In this document: piece by piece, positions 37,245 through 46,583 of the stretch
How positions within the stretch are numbered: position 1 is the first letter of the stretch
Layout: the number at the start of each line of letters is the position of its first letter
Source of the DNA: an uncultured Rhizobiaceae group bacterium
GTDB lineage: Bacteria > Pseudomonadota > Alphaproteobacteria > Rhizobiales > Rhizobiaceae
Assembly: GCA_937958815.1 (NCBI GenBank)
Contig: CALGMR010000020.1
Location: forward strand, 21,466 to 85,465
Reading direction: 5' to 3'
Length of the DNA stretch: 64,000 bases
Position numbers and translations under genes: made by a program
The notes under the pieces: model-generated
What the model saw: the letters and a program-made list of their open reading frames with translations, nothing else
Database searches by the model: none
Told to the model about the DNA's origin: nothing

Positions 37245-39296
37245 ATGCCTCTCAACAATGCGCTCATCGATTGGAACGGTCCTATGGGACTGCCGGATTT
37301 TACCAAGATTGATCCATCAGATTTTGCACCCGCTTTCGAAATTGCTTTCAAACACGACCGAGACGCGGTGAATGCAATTGCGGACAATCCGGATGCACCA
37401 ACATTTGAAAACACGATTGATGCCTTGGAAGCTCCAACCGACAAAAATGCTCAGATGTTGGAGAAAGTGTCAGCGATTTTCTGGAACTTAATGGGTGCGC
37501 ACAGCAACGATACTTTGCGCGAATTGGAACGCGACATTGCTCCTAAAATGTCTCGCCATATGTCAGAAACAGCAGCAAACAAAAACCTGTTCAAACGCAT
37601 TGATACCCTTTGGCAAGATCGCGACAGTCTTGGACTGACACACGAACAGTCCCGCGTATTGGAAAAACATTGGAAGAATTTTGTGCGCGCCGGAGCGGCA
37701 CTCAATGATGATGAACAAAAACAACTCGCAGAGATGAACGCAGAGCTCGCACAATTGGGTTCATCGTTTTCGCAAAACATTTTGGCTGATGAAGCAGACT
37801 GGTCACTTATTTTAGAGGAAGAAGAAGATTTAGCCGGGCTTCCCGATTTTTTAAAGAGCGCCATGCAGGCGGCTGCAAAAGAACGTGGCCATGAGGGCAA
37901 GCACGCCGTTACGCTGTCACGTTCCATTATCGATCCATTCCTTACATTCAGCGAACGCCGTGATCTTCGCGAAAAAGCGTTTCGGGCTTGGACTGCACGT
38001 GGCGAAAATGAAGGCGACCGTGACAACCGCGCCATCGTTGCAAGAACAGTCATGCTGCGCCAACAAAAGGCCGAACTTTTGGGATACCAAAGCTTCGCGC
38101 ATTTCAAACTCGAAAACCAAATGGCAAAAGAACCGACAGCTGTAACTGATCTCCTTGAAAAAGTGTGGGAGCGCGCTGTCGATAAAGCCACACAAGAACA
38201 GGCAGAACTCGAAACTCTGATTGCAAATACAGGCCACAATCATCCTGTTGAGCCATGGGACTGGCGCCACTATTCTGAAAAATTGCGCGCAGAAAAGTTT
38301 GATTTCGACGAGGCCGAACTAAAACCATATCTCACCCTCGACAATATCATTGCAGCTTCGTTTGATGTGGCCAATCGATTGTTTGCAATCACAGTTGAAG
38401 AGCACAAGGACGTTGAAGCTTACCATCCCGATGTGCGCACATTTGAAGTGAAAAATGCTGACGGTAGTCATCGCGCTGTCTTCTTGGCCGATTATTTCGC
38501 GCGCGCTTCAAAACGCTCTGGAGCCTGGATGAGTGGTTTCCAAGGCCAACATAAATTGAATGGTGGGGAAACGCCGATCATCATCAATGTGATGAATTTT
38601 GCCAAAGCACCAGAAGGTGAACAAACGCTGCTGTCGCTGGATGATGCCCGAACACTGTTTCACGAATTCGGTCACGCACTGCACGGCATTTTATCTGATG
38701 TGACTTATCCTTCAGTGTCCGGCACATCAGTGGCACGTGATTTCGTAGAATTGCCAAGCCAACTTTATGAACACTGGCTCACATTGCCAGACGTCTTGTC
38801 AAAACATGCCCGTCATGTGGAAACGGGCGAACCGATCCCGCAGGCATTGTTGGACAAAGTTCTGTCGGCTTCGAAGTTCAATGCAGGCTTTAATGCAGTG
38901 GAATTCACGTCTTCAGCATTGGTTGATATGGAATTCCACAAAGCGCATGACAAACCCATTAAAGATATTGTCGCTTTTGAAAAAGATGCGCTGCAACGCC
39001 TTGGAATGCCATCGGCAATCACCATGCGTCATCGCACACCGCACTTTGCCCATGTGTTTTCAGGCGACGGATATTCCGCGGGCTATTACAGCTACATGTG
39101 GTCAGAAGTTCTCGATGCAGACGCATTCTCGGCTTTTGAAGAAACAGGCGACACGTTCGACCAAGATATGGCCAAACGTTTGCACGACCACATCTATTCT
39201 GCGGGTGGGTCTGTGGATGCAGAAGAGACCTACAAAGCCTTCCGTGGCAAAATGCCGACAGCCGACGCAATGATTGAAAAACGCGGATTGGCATAG
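37245..39296 (+). CDS. M3-family zinc oligopeptidase (Dcp/OpdA-like)
   Basis: A 683-residue metallopeptidase. The catalytic motif is FHEFGHALHG (around residue 473), with the third zinc ligand Glu downstream in RDFVELPSQ. Length and the end segments (HRTPHFAHVFSGDGYSAGYYSYMWSEVLDADAF) match oligopeptidase A and dipeptidyl carboxypeptidase, which cannot be told apart safely by eye. Cytosolic, no signal peptide; it degrades short peptides. The start at 37245 gives the family N-terminus; upstream in-frame codons add unrelated sequence. Confidence 0.93.
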   Translation: MPLNNALIDWNGPMGLPDFTKIDPSDFAPAFEIAFKHDRDAVNAIADNPDAPTFENTIDALEAPTDKNAQMLEKVSAIFWNLMGAHSNDTLRELERDIAPKMSRHMSETAANKNLFKRIDTLWQDRDSLGLTHEQSRVLEKHWKNFVRAGAALNDDEQKQLAEMNAELAQLGSSFSQNILADEADWSLILEEEEDLAGLPDFLKSAMQAAAKERGHEGKHAVTLSRSIIDPFLTFSERRDLREKAFRAWTARGENEGDRDNRAIVARTVMLRQQKAELLGYQSFAHFKLENQMAKEPTAVTDLLEKVWERAVDKATQEQAELETLIANTGHNHPVEPWDWRHYSEKLRAEKFDFDEAELKPYLTLDNIIAASFDVANRLFAITVEEHKDVEAYHPDVRTFEVKNADGSHRAVFLADYFARASKRSGAWMSGFQGQHKLNGGETPIIINVMNFAKAPEGEQTLLSLDDARTLFHEFGHALHGILSDVTYPSVSGTSVARDFVELPSQLYEHWLTLPDVLSKHARHVETGEPIPQALLDKVLSASKFNAGFNAVEFTSSALVDMEFHKAHDKPIKDIVAFEKDALQRLGMPSAITMRHRTPHFAHVFSGDGYSAGYYSYMWSEVLDADAFSAFEETGDTFDQDMAKRLHDHIYSAGGSVDAEETYKAFRGKMPTADAMIEKRGLA

Positions 39297-39321
39297 GCCA
39301 ATTGAAACCAAGGGATCGACC

Positions 39322-39606
39322 ATGGCGGAAATACTGAACGGCAACCAAAGAGAAGAAGCTCTCGCCACACTTTCTGGTTGGGATGCAACCGACACCTCAC
39401 TATCAAAAACGTTTGTGTTTAAGAATTTCGTTGAGGCTTTCGGTTTCATGACCCAAGCCGCCATTGTTGCAGAAAAGATGAACCATCATCCTGAATGGTC
39501 AAATGTCTATAAGACAGTCAACGTAACGCTCACCACCCATGATGCAGGCGGCATAACCGAACTTGATATCAACCTGGCGAAGCACATGGATGAATTGGCG
39601 TCGTAA
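39322..39606 (+). CDS. Pterin-4a-carbinolamine dehydratase
   Basis: A 94-residue protein with the PCD motif EKMNHHPEWSNVY followed by TTHDAGGITELD, covering the catalytic His residues. It dehydrates 4a-hydroxytetrahydrobiopterin during recycling of pterin cofactor after aromatic hydroxylation; in bacteria without phenylalanine hydroxylase some members serve folate or molybdopterin metabolism. AAGGGA at 39309-39314 precedes the start. It lies 25 bases downstream of the M3 peptidase. Confidence 0.95.
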   Translation: MAEILNGNQREEALATLSGWDATDTSLSKTFVFKNFVEAFGFMTQAAIVAEKMNHHPEWSNVYKTVNVTLTTHDAGGITELDINLAKHMDELAS

Positions 39607-39656
39607 ATTGACGCCAATATTATCCGCAAACATTCAAGTTTGAGCGCACCGACTTT

Positions 39657-40442
39657 TTATTTGGGCGCCATGCGAATGGCACCATCCAGACGGATGCATT
39701 CAGCGTTCAGCATTTCATTCTCACAAATGTGCTGAACCAATGATGCATATTCTTCAGGTCGACCAAGACGCGAGGGAAATGGCACAGATGCTGAAAGAGC
39801 TTTCACGGCTTCTTCTGGCAGGCCTTCGAACAACGGCGTTTTAAACAGCCCGGGTAGAATAGAACACACGCGCACGCCATCCCGCGCGAGGTCACGTGCG
39901 ATTGGCAAAGTCATCCCTTTTACTCCGCCTTTCGATGCGGAATATGCTGCCTGACCAATCTGGCCATCCTCAGCAGCAACAGAAGCTGTATTTATAATGA
40001 CGCCGCGCTCACCGTCATCTGTGATAGGATCTAAATCGACCATCCTCTGGGCAGCATGTGCGATGCAATTGAAAGTACCGATCAAATTGATGTTGATCGT
40101 CTTGGCAAAAAGAGCAAGGTCGTGAGTGCGAACAGCGCCTGTTTCGCGGTCACGGGAAACTGTTTTCATCGCAACGCCAATGCCAGCGCAATTGACCAGA
40201 ACCCGTTCAACGCCGTGGGCTTTACGCGCGGCTTCAAACCCTGATGCCACACTGTCTGTATTGGAAACATCAACTTTCCAGAAAGCACCGCCTATCTCGT
40301 CAGCAACGCTTTTCCCGCGTTCCTCGTTCAAATCAAAGAGGCAAACTTTAACCCCGTGGGATGCCAAACGTCTTGCTGAAGCTTCACCCAATCCAGATGC
40401 TCCGCCTGTGACAATTGCAGCATAATCACCATTCAATTTCAT
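39657..40442 (-). CDS. SDR family, 3-hydroxyacyl-CoA dehydrogenase type II-like
   Basis: A 261-residue short-chain dehydrogenase. The cofactor loop TGGASGLGEA, LFDLNEERG (Asp for NAD preference), NCAGIGVA and catalytic YSASKGG are visible. The long insert with THDLALFAKTININLIGTFN and the C-terminal PFPSRLGRPEEYASLV match the HSD17B10 (type II hydroxyacyl-CoA dehydrogenase) group, linked to branched-chain fatty acid and isoleucine breakdown. No other beta-oxidation gene is adjacent. Confidence 0.92.
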   Translation of the reverse strand: MKLNGDYAAIVTGGASGLGEASARRLASHGVKVCLFDLNEERGKSVADEIGGAFWKVDVSNTDSVASGFEAARKAHGVERVLVNCAGIGVAMKTVSRDRETGAVRTHDLALFAKTININLIGTFNCIAHAAQRMVDLDPITDDGERGVIINTASVAAEDGQIGQAAYSASKGGVKGMTLPIARDLARDGVRVCSILPGLFKTPLFEGLPEEAVKALSASVPFPSRLGRPEEYASLVQHICENEMLNAECIRLDGAIRMAPK

Positions 40443-40521
40443 ATCTTTTAACCCTTCTTACCGTTTCGACCCATCTTACCGAAGGGATAACCTTGCAGTT
40501 TACGCACCAGCTTCCCATATT

Positions 40522-40944
40522 ATGTCTATGAACGACAAGATAACCGAAGAAGATGTACGCGCAATATTGCTGCCTGTTTCCGCCGAAAAAACAAAACGGC
40601 GCGAGGAAACCGTTCGAAAGCAGTTCTGGCCAAAATTAAGATCTTTTGCAGCCCGCGTGCCTTTTGCGGCGGATGCGGTTGCTGCATATTATTGTGCAAC
40701 AGACACCAAAACGCCCTTAAAGGTGCGCGGTACATTGTTTGCTGCATTGGCATATTTCATCATGCCGATTGATATGGTTCCCGACATATTGGCTTTTGTG
40801 GGTTTAGGAGACGACATCGCTGTGTTCACCGCTGCATTTACTCTGGTCCAATCGCACGTGACCGATGAGCACCGCGAAAAAGCGCGCGCGGCGATAGAAC
40901 GCGAAAAGCTATCACAAACAGATCAGCCCAAAACCCCTAGCTGA
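40522..40944 (+). CDS. YkvA/DUF1232 family membrane protein
   Basis: A 140-residue protein. Its core is the DUF1232 motif AALAYFIMPIDMVPDILAFVGLGDD, with Asp residues bracketing a short hydrophobic segment, followed by a second hydrophobic helix. N- and C-terminal parts are charged. Function unknown across the family. ATG codons at 40522 and 40528 are both possible. It overlaps the quinone oxidoreductase gene tail to tail by 8 bases. Confidence 0.9.
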   Translation: MSMNDKITEEDVRAILLPVSAEKTKRREETVRKQFWPKLRSFAARVPFAADAVAAYYCATDTKTPLKVRGTLFAALAYFIMPIDMVPDILAFVGLGDDIAVFTAAFTLVQSHVTDEHREKARAAIEREKLSQTDQPKTPS

Positions 40945-41911
40945 CACGCAACAGAACTTTGCCTTTCACATCACGCGCTGCAATTTTATTCAAAGCAGCT
41001 TCTGCTTCTTCTAACGGGAAAACAGAATCCACGTGCGGTTTCAAAGTGCCATCCGCCAACCAGCCCAGCAGGTCATCAATGTTTTGACGATTGCCTTCAG
41101 GATCACGCATTGTGAACGTGCCCCAAAAAACTCCACGCAAATCTGCACCCTTTAACAAAGCTAAGTTCAACGGAATTTTTGGAATTGGGCCAGCTGCAAA
41201 CCCGATCACGAGAAAACGACCTTCCCACGCGATAGAACGAAAAGCGGCTTCAGAAAAATCGCCTCCGACTGGATCATAGATCACATCCACACCTTTGCCG
41301 CCTGTGCGTTTTTTCAACTGATCTTTTAAGTCTTCATCGGTGTAATTAACGCCTTCATCAGCCCCGCACTGTTTTGCAAAGTCGAGCTTGTCGTCACTCG
41401 AGGCGCAAGCGATCACGTGTGCACCCATGATTTTACCAAGCTCTACTGCGGCTTGCCCCACACCGCCCGAAGCACCAAGAACCGCCAGTGTTTCACCCGC
41501 TTTCAATTCGCCACGATCTTTCAACGCATGATAAGACGTGCCGTAAGTCACCATAATGCAAGCAGCTTGTTCATCCGTCACACCTTCAGGAATGTGCGAC
41601 AAAACGATTTCTGGAGCCGCAACAAACTCTCGCGCTGACCCTTGCACATAACCGCAAACGCGATCACCTGCCTTAAATCGCGTCACCCCTTCACCCACAC
41701 TGTCCACAACACCAGACAATTCGGAGGATATAGAAAATGGCCGCGGCGGTTTGATCTGGTATTTGTCTTCAATAATCAAGCAATCAAAAAAGTTCAGCGC
41801 TGCTATATTGACCTTGATCAGCACTTCACCTTTGCGCGGAGCAGGTTTTTCAATGTTTTCCACCACCAGTGTGGAAGGTGGGCCGACTTCTTTCGATAAC
41901 AGAGCTTTCAT
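40937..41911 (-). CDS. NADPH:quinone oxidoreductase family (zinc-less MDR)
   Basis: A 324-residue medium-chain dehydrogenase/reductase. The N-terminal GroES-like domain lacks the structural zinc cysteines; the Rossmann domain has AVLGASGGVGQAAVELG near residue 144. This fits quinone oxidoreductase or acrylyl-CoA reductase-like enzymes (the FWGTFTMRDP segment near 260 is common in the COG0604 group). The physiological substrate is unknown. Confidence 0.9.
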   Translation of the reverse strand: MKALLSKEVGPPSTLVVENIEKPAPRKGEVLIKVNIAALNFFDCLIIEDKYQIKPPRPFSISSELSGVVDSVGEGVTRFKAGDRVCGYVQGSAREFVAAPEIVLSHIPEGVTDEQAACIMVTYGTSYHALKDRGELKAGETLAVLGASGGVGQAAVELGKIMGAHVIACASSDDKLDFAKQCGADEGVNYTDEDLKDQLKKRTGGKGVDVIYDPVGGDFSEAAFRSIAWEGRFLVIGFAAGPIPKIPLNLALLKGADLRGVFWGTFTMRDPEGNRQNIDDLLGWLADGTLKPHVDSVFPLEEAEAALNKIAARDVKGKVLLRVS

Positions 41912-42008
41912 CTAATTTACGTCTCTTTCAAAAATTTCAGTTCAGCTTAGTCCAGCCAGATGCACCTTGCCAATTGCTGATATCCAAATGACACGATAAA
42001 GAAGTCCT

Positions 42009-42620
42009 ATGAAAGCACGAGGATATTTTGGCATCGGGGTGGAAGGCATTTCCAAACCGAACAATTTTGGAAACTTATCGCGCACAGCCTATGGGTTTGG
42101 TGCGAGTTTTGTGTTCACCGTATCACCAGGAAAACGATTTAGGGTTCCTGATTCAGACACCACGCGCAGTGATGAACACATGCCTTGGTATACTTTTGAC
42201 AGTTTAGACACGATGCAATTGCCTGATGATTGCCGGCTTGTGGGTGTTGAACTGACAGATGATGCAATTGAACTGCAGAGTTTCCGCCATCCCACCAAAG
42301 CCGCTTATGTTTTGGGTCCTGAAAATGGCTCGCTCTCACCAGAATTGACTGCGCGTTGCGAATTCATCGTTAAAATTCCAACCCTGTTTTGTCTCAACGT
42401 GGCCACAGCCGGCGCAATTATTATGTATGACCGAATGACATGTTTGGGCCGCTATGCTGAACGACCTGTAAAGGTTGGAGGGCCGGTAGAAGGGATAAAA
42501 CCTCACCATTATGGCAAACCCACCTACCGCGCAGGCGCCAAACTTCCTGCCAAGAAGGGGCGCGACCGCACAACCGTTGTGGGTACACGTGCCCCGAACT
42601 CTGCTTCCAAAAAGTCTTAA
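42009..42620 (+). CDS. TrmH/SpoU-family RNA methyltransferase
   Basis: A 203-residue SPOUT enzyme. The trefoil-knot motifs are NFGNLSRTAYGFG (motif 1), YVLGPENGSLSP (motif 2) and PTLFCLNVATAGAIIMYD (motif 3), which make the SAM site and catalytic Asn/Arg region. Compared with TrmH the C-terminal 45 residues are basic and Pro/Lys-rich. The modified RNA position cannot be assigned; homologues are annotated only as RNA methyltransferase. Confidence 0.9.
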   Translation: MKARGYFGIGVEGISKPNNFGNLSRTAYGFGASFVFTVSPGKRFRVPDSDTTRSDEHMPWYTFDSLDTMQLPDDCRLVGVELTDDAIELQSFRHPTKAAYVLGPENGSLSPELTARCEFIVKIPTLFCLNVATAGAIIMYDRMTCLGRYAERPVKVGGPVEGIKPHHYGKPTYRAGAKLPAKKGRDRTTVVGTRAPNSASKKS

Positions 42621-42752
42621 ATGAATTTCTAAGGCTTCAAATTATTGCCCGAATCTTAGATAAAGTTACTCAATGGCGGCTGTGGTTCTGACAATTTGAA
42701 TTAAATCTTATCAAAATTTACCATAACTGTTTAAGGTTTTGTAACGCCGTTA

Positions 42753-42767
42753 GAGGCATGGTGCCTC
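42753..42767 (+). repeat. Small perfect hairpin in the ialB leader
   Basis: GAGGCA and TGCCTC flank TGG. It lies 70 bases upstream of the ialB start, probably within the 5' untranslated region. No clear function. Confidence 0.35.
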
Positions 42768-42837
42768 GAGAATTGAAGAATCTGGTTGTGGATTCGCCGC
42801 GTGTATCGCGTTTGAGATTGAATTGGTGGAATTGAAA

Positions 42838-43350
42838 ATGTTGAAAACATCTATTGGAACATTGGCACTGGCTGTTGCTCTCGTTGCTGCACCTGCAACT
42901 TCGTTTGCGCAAACACCAAAGCCAATTAAGCAGCACAAAGCTTGGGGCGCGTATTCTTACAAAGACGCTCGCGCGGGCAAGATCTGTTACATTTTGTCCA
43001 TTCCAACAAGTAGAGAACCAAGCGACCGCGACCACGGCGACGTGTTTTTCTTGGTAAGCCAAAAGCCAGATGGTTCTGCTGGATTTGAACCGCAGGTTGA
43101 GGTGGGCTATCCGCTAAAAGCTGACGCAAGTGTAACAGTCACCGTCGATGGCAAGTCTTTCAAAATGTTCAGCCAAGGCAACAACGCGTGGCTGACAGAT
43201 GTGAGCCAAGAATCTACTTTGGTCGCAGCGATGAAAAACGGTCGTTCCATGAAAGTTTCTGGCCAGTCCACTCGTGGCACACAAACAAGTTACACTTACT
43301 CTTTGTCCGGCGTTACTGCTGCATTGAATGAAGTGACAAAGTGCCGATAG
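42838..43350 (+). CDS. Invasion-associated locus B (IalB) family secreted protein
   Basis: A 170-residue protein with a signal peptide ending at SFAQ (about residue 24). The mature part has the IalB pattern: AWGAYSYKDARAGKICYILS, a VFFLVSQKP strand, and the end segment YSLSGVTAALNEVTKCR with a second Cys likely disulfide-bonded to the first. Bartonella IalB aids erythrocyte invasion, but homologues are common in free-living relatives with unknown function. ATG at 42838 begins the signal peptide. The next gene is rlmN, a conserved pairing in this order. Confidence 0.92.
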   Translation: MLKTSIGTLALAVALVAAPATSFAQTPKPIKQHKAWGAYSYKDARAGKICYILSIPTSREPSDRDHGDVFFLVSQKPDGSAGFEPQVEVGYPLKADASVTVTVDGKSFKMFSQGNNAWLTDVSQESTLVAAMKNGRSMKVSGQSTRGTQTSYTYSLSGVTAALNEVTKCR

Positions 43351-43456
43351 AGCTGTTTCGAACCGACTGAACAGCAGGCCCCTAGAGGCATCCCACTTGC
43401 GAAGAAGAGCGGTGCGCGCCATATAGACGCCACCACCTTGATGTAATGGCAAGCGA

Positions 43457-44692
43457 ATGTCTCTTTCAATCGATCTCACGAACAATGAAACACGCACAGA
43501 AATAGCTGCGCGTGTATCTGCGTCCAGTGATGGCGAAAAACCAAATCTCATTGGCCTAGATCGTGAAGAACTCGCTGCACTTCTTGAATCCGTCGGCGTT
43601 TCTGCCAAGCAAGCACGCATGCGTGTATCCCAAATTTGGCAATGGATGTACCTGCGTGGTCACGACAATTTTGATTCCATGTCGAACATTGGCAAAGATC
43701 TTCGCCAAAAGCTTGCCGACAATTTCACCATTCAACGCCCTGAAATGGTTGAAGAAAAAATTTCAAATGATGGCACACGCAAATGGCTTTTTCGGTTTCC
43801 TGCAAGGGGGGCTGGAAAACATGTTGAAGTTGAAACGGTCTATATTCCCGAACAAGACCGTGGAACACTTTGCATCTCTTCCCAAGTAGGCTGCACACTT
43901 ACCTGTACGTTTTGCCACACAGGCACCCAAAAACTTGTCCGCAACCTGACCGCAGAAGAAATTCTTATGCAATTGATTGTTGCGCGAGATCGTCTTGGCG
44001 ATTTCCCCGACAAAGATGCAGAGGGTTTAGGATTCGTTCCTGAAGGCGATCGCAAAGTAACAAACATTGTCATGATGGGGATGGGCGAGCCGCTCTACAA
44101 TTTTGACCATGTGAAAAAGGCACTGTTGATTGCTTCTGACAATGAAGGGCTGCAACTGTCAAAACGCAGGATAACTCTGTCCACTTCAGGTGTGGTGCCC
44201 GGCATCATCAAAACAGGCGACGAGATTGGTTGTATGTTGGCAATCTCTCTTCACGCCACGAATGATGAATTGCGTGATGAGATCGTTCCAATCAACAAAA
44301 AATACCCCATTTCTGAATTGTTGAATGCTTGCAGAAATTACCCGGGTGTTTCAAACGCAAAACGCATCACCTTCGAATATGTGATGCTCAAAGGCGTGAA
44401 TGATTCATTGCAAGACGCAAAAGAACTCGTGCGACTTCTCAAAGGCATTCCAGCAAAGATCAATCTGATCCCGTTCAACCCTTGGCCTGGATCAAATTAT
44501 GAATGCTCAGACTGGGATCAAATCGAAACATTTGCGGATTTCGTCAACGCCAACGGATATGCTTCACCCATTCGAACCCCACGCGGACGCGATATTCTAG
44601 CCGCGTGCGGCCAGTTGAAGTCGGAATCAGAACGTATGCGCATCAAAGAACGTCTTGCTATGGAAGCAATGGTCTCTGGACACGGCGAGTGA
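43457..44692 (+). CDS. rlmN: Dual-specificity 23S rRNA/tRNA A2-methyltransferase RlmN
   Basis: A 411-residue radical SAM enzyme that makes m2A2503 in 23S rRNA and m2A37 in some tRNAs. The radical SAM cluster motif is Cys146-x3-Cys150-x2-Cys153 in CTLTCTFC. The methyl-bearing Cys lies near the end in ILAACGQL. The N-terminal 30 residues are extra relative to E. coli, which is common in this order. It follows ialB and is followed by a small membrane protein that overlaps or adjoins it. Confidence 0.97.
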   Translation: MSLSIDLTNNETRTEIAARVSASSDGEKPNLIGLDREELAALLESVGVSAKQARMRVSQIWQWMYLRGHDNFDSMSNIGKDLRQKLADNFTIQRPEMVEEKISNDGTRKWLFRFPARGAGKHVEVETVYIPEQDRGTLCISSQVGCTLTCTFCHTGTQKLVRNLTAEEILMQLIVARDRLGDFPDKDAEGLGFVPEGDRKVTNIVMMGMGEPLYNFDHVKKALLIASDNEGLQLSKRRITLSTSGVVPGIIKTGDEIGCMLAISLHATNDELRDEIVPINKKYPISELLNACRNYPGVSNAKRITFEYVMLKGVNDSLQDAKELVRLLKGIPAKINLIPFNPWPGSNYECSDWDQIETFADFVNANGYASPIRTPRGRDILAACGQLKSESERMRIKERLAMEAMVSGHGE

Positions 44693-44729
44693 TCCGTTGG
44701 GCTGGGCCGCGACAATCATTGTATTGGGA

Positions 44730-45182
44730 ATGATACGTTTTATATCGCTTGCACTGTCGTATGCATTGGCCACATTTGTGGCTGCTCTTTTCATCACATT
44801 CGTTTTGTTTCTGGGCTCTGATCTGGGTTGGATTGAAGACGATCCTGTGACCGCTTTGGGATCAATTGGATTTGCCACGGCTTCATGGTTTGCAATCGCG
44901 CAAATGGCCTTCATTCCGTTTTTGATTATTGTTCCATTTATGGAATTAGCTCGTGCAACGGGCCTCACCACAAATTTGATCGCTGGAGGAGCGATTGCCT
45001 TGGTCGCAATTGTTATGAGCCCATTGGGCGTTGGTGAAGAAATAGCGCTGCCCTACTCATCATCCGAAATATGGATTGCATTCTTGTCGGCTGGGTTTAT
45101 TTCCGGATTCGTCTACTGGATTTTATCTGGCCACAGGGCCGGTCGCTGGTTGGGCACCCCAAGACCAATCGATCAGGACTGA
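44730..45182 (+). CDS. Small integral membrane protein of unknown function
   Basis: A 150-residue protein with four predicted helices (about 3-28, 43-65, 78-95, 115-132) and a short basic-polar tail ending in PRPIDQD. I do not recognise a named family. It always seems to sit behind rlmN in related genomes, as here. ATG at 44730 is chosen; TTG codons at 44655 or 44697 in the same frame would extend it into rlmN. It overlaps the TAXI-like gene tail to tail by 10 bases. Confidence 0.7.
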   Translation: MIRFISLALSYALATFVAALFITFVLFLGSDLGWIEDDPVTALGSIGFATASWFAIAQMAFIPFLIIVPFMELARATGLTTNLIAGGAIALVAIVMSPLGVGEEIALPYSSSEIWIAFLSAGFISGFVYWILSGHRAGRWLGTPRPIDQD

Positions 45183-46474
45183 AGTTCGATTTGCTCATTC
45201 ACTGTTTCCTTGGTGGAATTCCACAAAAACGCAAATGACTGAAATCCTTCTTCCGTAATTTGGTCAGTGTCCAAGGCGTGCACCACACGTTCAAGCAATG
45301 CAACGAGTTCAGCTTTCATTTCATTCAACACAGTCACATCACTGGTTGATCGGGCACGCTGAGCTATATCAAGTAATTTGTCGTTATACTTATCACCCGT
45401 GTTCTTGGCCCGGGATTTCATATTACGACGCAGAGCCAAAAGTGCCGAAATCAACATCGCAAAAATTGTAACAATCAACGCCATTGGTTCAGCGTTTTCT
45501 TGCAAAAAGGACGGTTGGTCGCGGTCGAAATAACGCGCCGCACCATTGTGCAAACCAAGGCTCGTCACCTCACTGACACGCGGATTGGTAATGCGAGACG
45601 ACAATGGCATTCTGATCAAAAGATCGAGCCGGTTTTCAAAGATCACACGAACCAATTCATAAACAGCATCTTCATCTACGTGAGCACCTGCAACCAACAC
45701 CCGCTTCAAACTGGGAACCACCACATTCTCGGCAGGCAATGGCAGACGTCCGTCAAAAGCACCTTTCACTATGGTTACGGGATCAAGATATGGACGTTTC
45801 AGCTTCATCGCATCAGCTTGATCGATCGGCAAAAATTTAAGCTTTATACCCCGAAGGCCAGCCTCCCCAATGAACGACAAAAGGAATGGATCACGCAATG
45901 AAGATTGGAGAAAAATGGCGTTGACCTTGCCGCTTAAAAACAATTCGCGGGCTCTTTCATTTCCAACCGCAAGCGTTCCCAAAGTTTCAGGTGCAATTTT
46001 ATAGTGGTCAATCACCGCCCAAAAAGATCGATTTTCAGAAGTGCCCGATGGTGGAATTGCCACAGGGCTCGTTGGCAAATCTGTGACTGTTTCAAAAGAT
46101 TCTCTGACGTCGCTGCGCCCCCAACCATCACGAGCGACCAAAAGGAAGTAATCTTCGAAAAGTTCAGTGACCAAATTGATATCGGTATAGGCAGGCGTGT
46201 TGGCTTCAATCGTCGCCAAGTCCACCAATCGACTGCTTATTTTAGCAGTGCTTTCAGATGAGTTAGGACTGGTCACGACTTTCAATCGAACGGTGTCACT
46301 GTGGCGAACCAAAACCTCAGAGACTTCCCGCATCAAGTGAAACGTGTCGCTGTCACTTGTTCCAGCAGCAACCGTTAGAACAACGGGTTCGACCTCGCGC
46401 TCAAACACATACCAATAGCCAAAAGCTCCAATAGCTGCGATCAGCGCAAATATCGATGTGTAAATCCAACGCAT
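45173..46474 (-). CDS. TAXI-family (TRAP solute receptor-like) membrane-anchored protein
   Basis: A 433-residue protein. It has an N-terminal membrane anchor (about 5-24), then a periplasmic binding fold of the NMT1/TAXI type (VLTVAAGTSDSDTFHL near 34, an FLQSSLRDPF segment, a VPSLKRVLVAG segment), a second membrane helix (about 330-352), and a roughly 80-residue cytosolic helical tail. ATG at 46474 has GGAAG 9-13 bases upstream. No DctQ/DctM permease genes are near, so it may be a ligand sensor instead of a transporter subunit; that is inference. Confidence 0.82.
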   Translation of the reverse strand: MRWIYTSIFALIAAIGAFGYWYVFEREVEPVVLTVAAGTSDSDTFHLMREVSEVLVRHSDTVRLKVVTSPNSSESTAKISSRLVDLATIEANTPAYTDINLVTELFEDYFLLVARDGWGRSDVRESFETVTDLPTSPVAIPPSGTSENRSFWAVIDHYKIAPETLGTLAVGNERARELFLSGKVNAIFLQSSLRDPFLLSFIGEAGLRGIKLKFLPIDQADAMKLKRPYLDPVTIVKGAFDGRLPLPAENVVVPSLKRVLVAGAHVDEDAVYELVRVIFENRLDLLIRMPLSSRITNPRVSEVTSLGLHNGAARYFDRDQPSFLQENAEPMALIVTIFAMLISALLALRRNMKSRAKNTGDKYNDKLLDIAQRARSTSDVTVLNEMKAELVALLERVVHALDTDQITEEGFQSFAFLWNSTKETVNEQIELQS

Positions 46475-46583
46475 AGACAACTCTTCCCCAGCCGCTCACA
46501 TCTAAATGTGGACAGCTCACCCCTCAACTGGTTCGCACCAAAGCAAACGAGAGAGGCAAGCGCAAGATGGTTCGTGAACGAGC

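Noticed and set aside
42680..42752. CtrA site upstream of ialB (TTAA followed by GTAAC)
   Set aside because: Spacing is six and not seven bases, and AT-rich leader sequence gives such near matches by chance.
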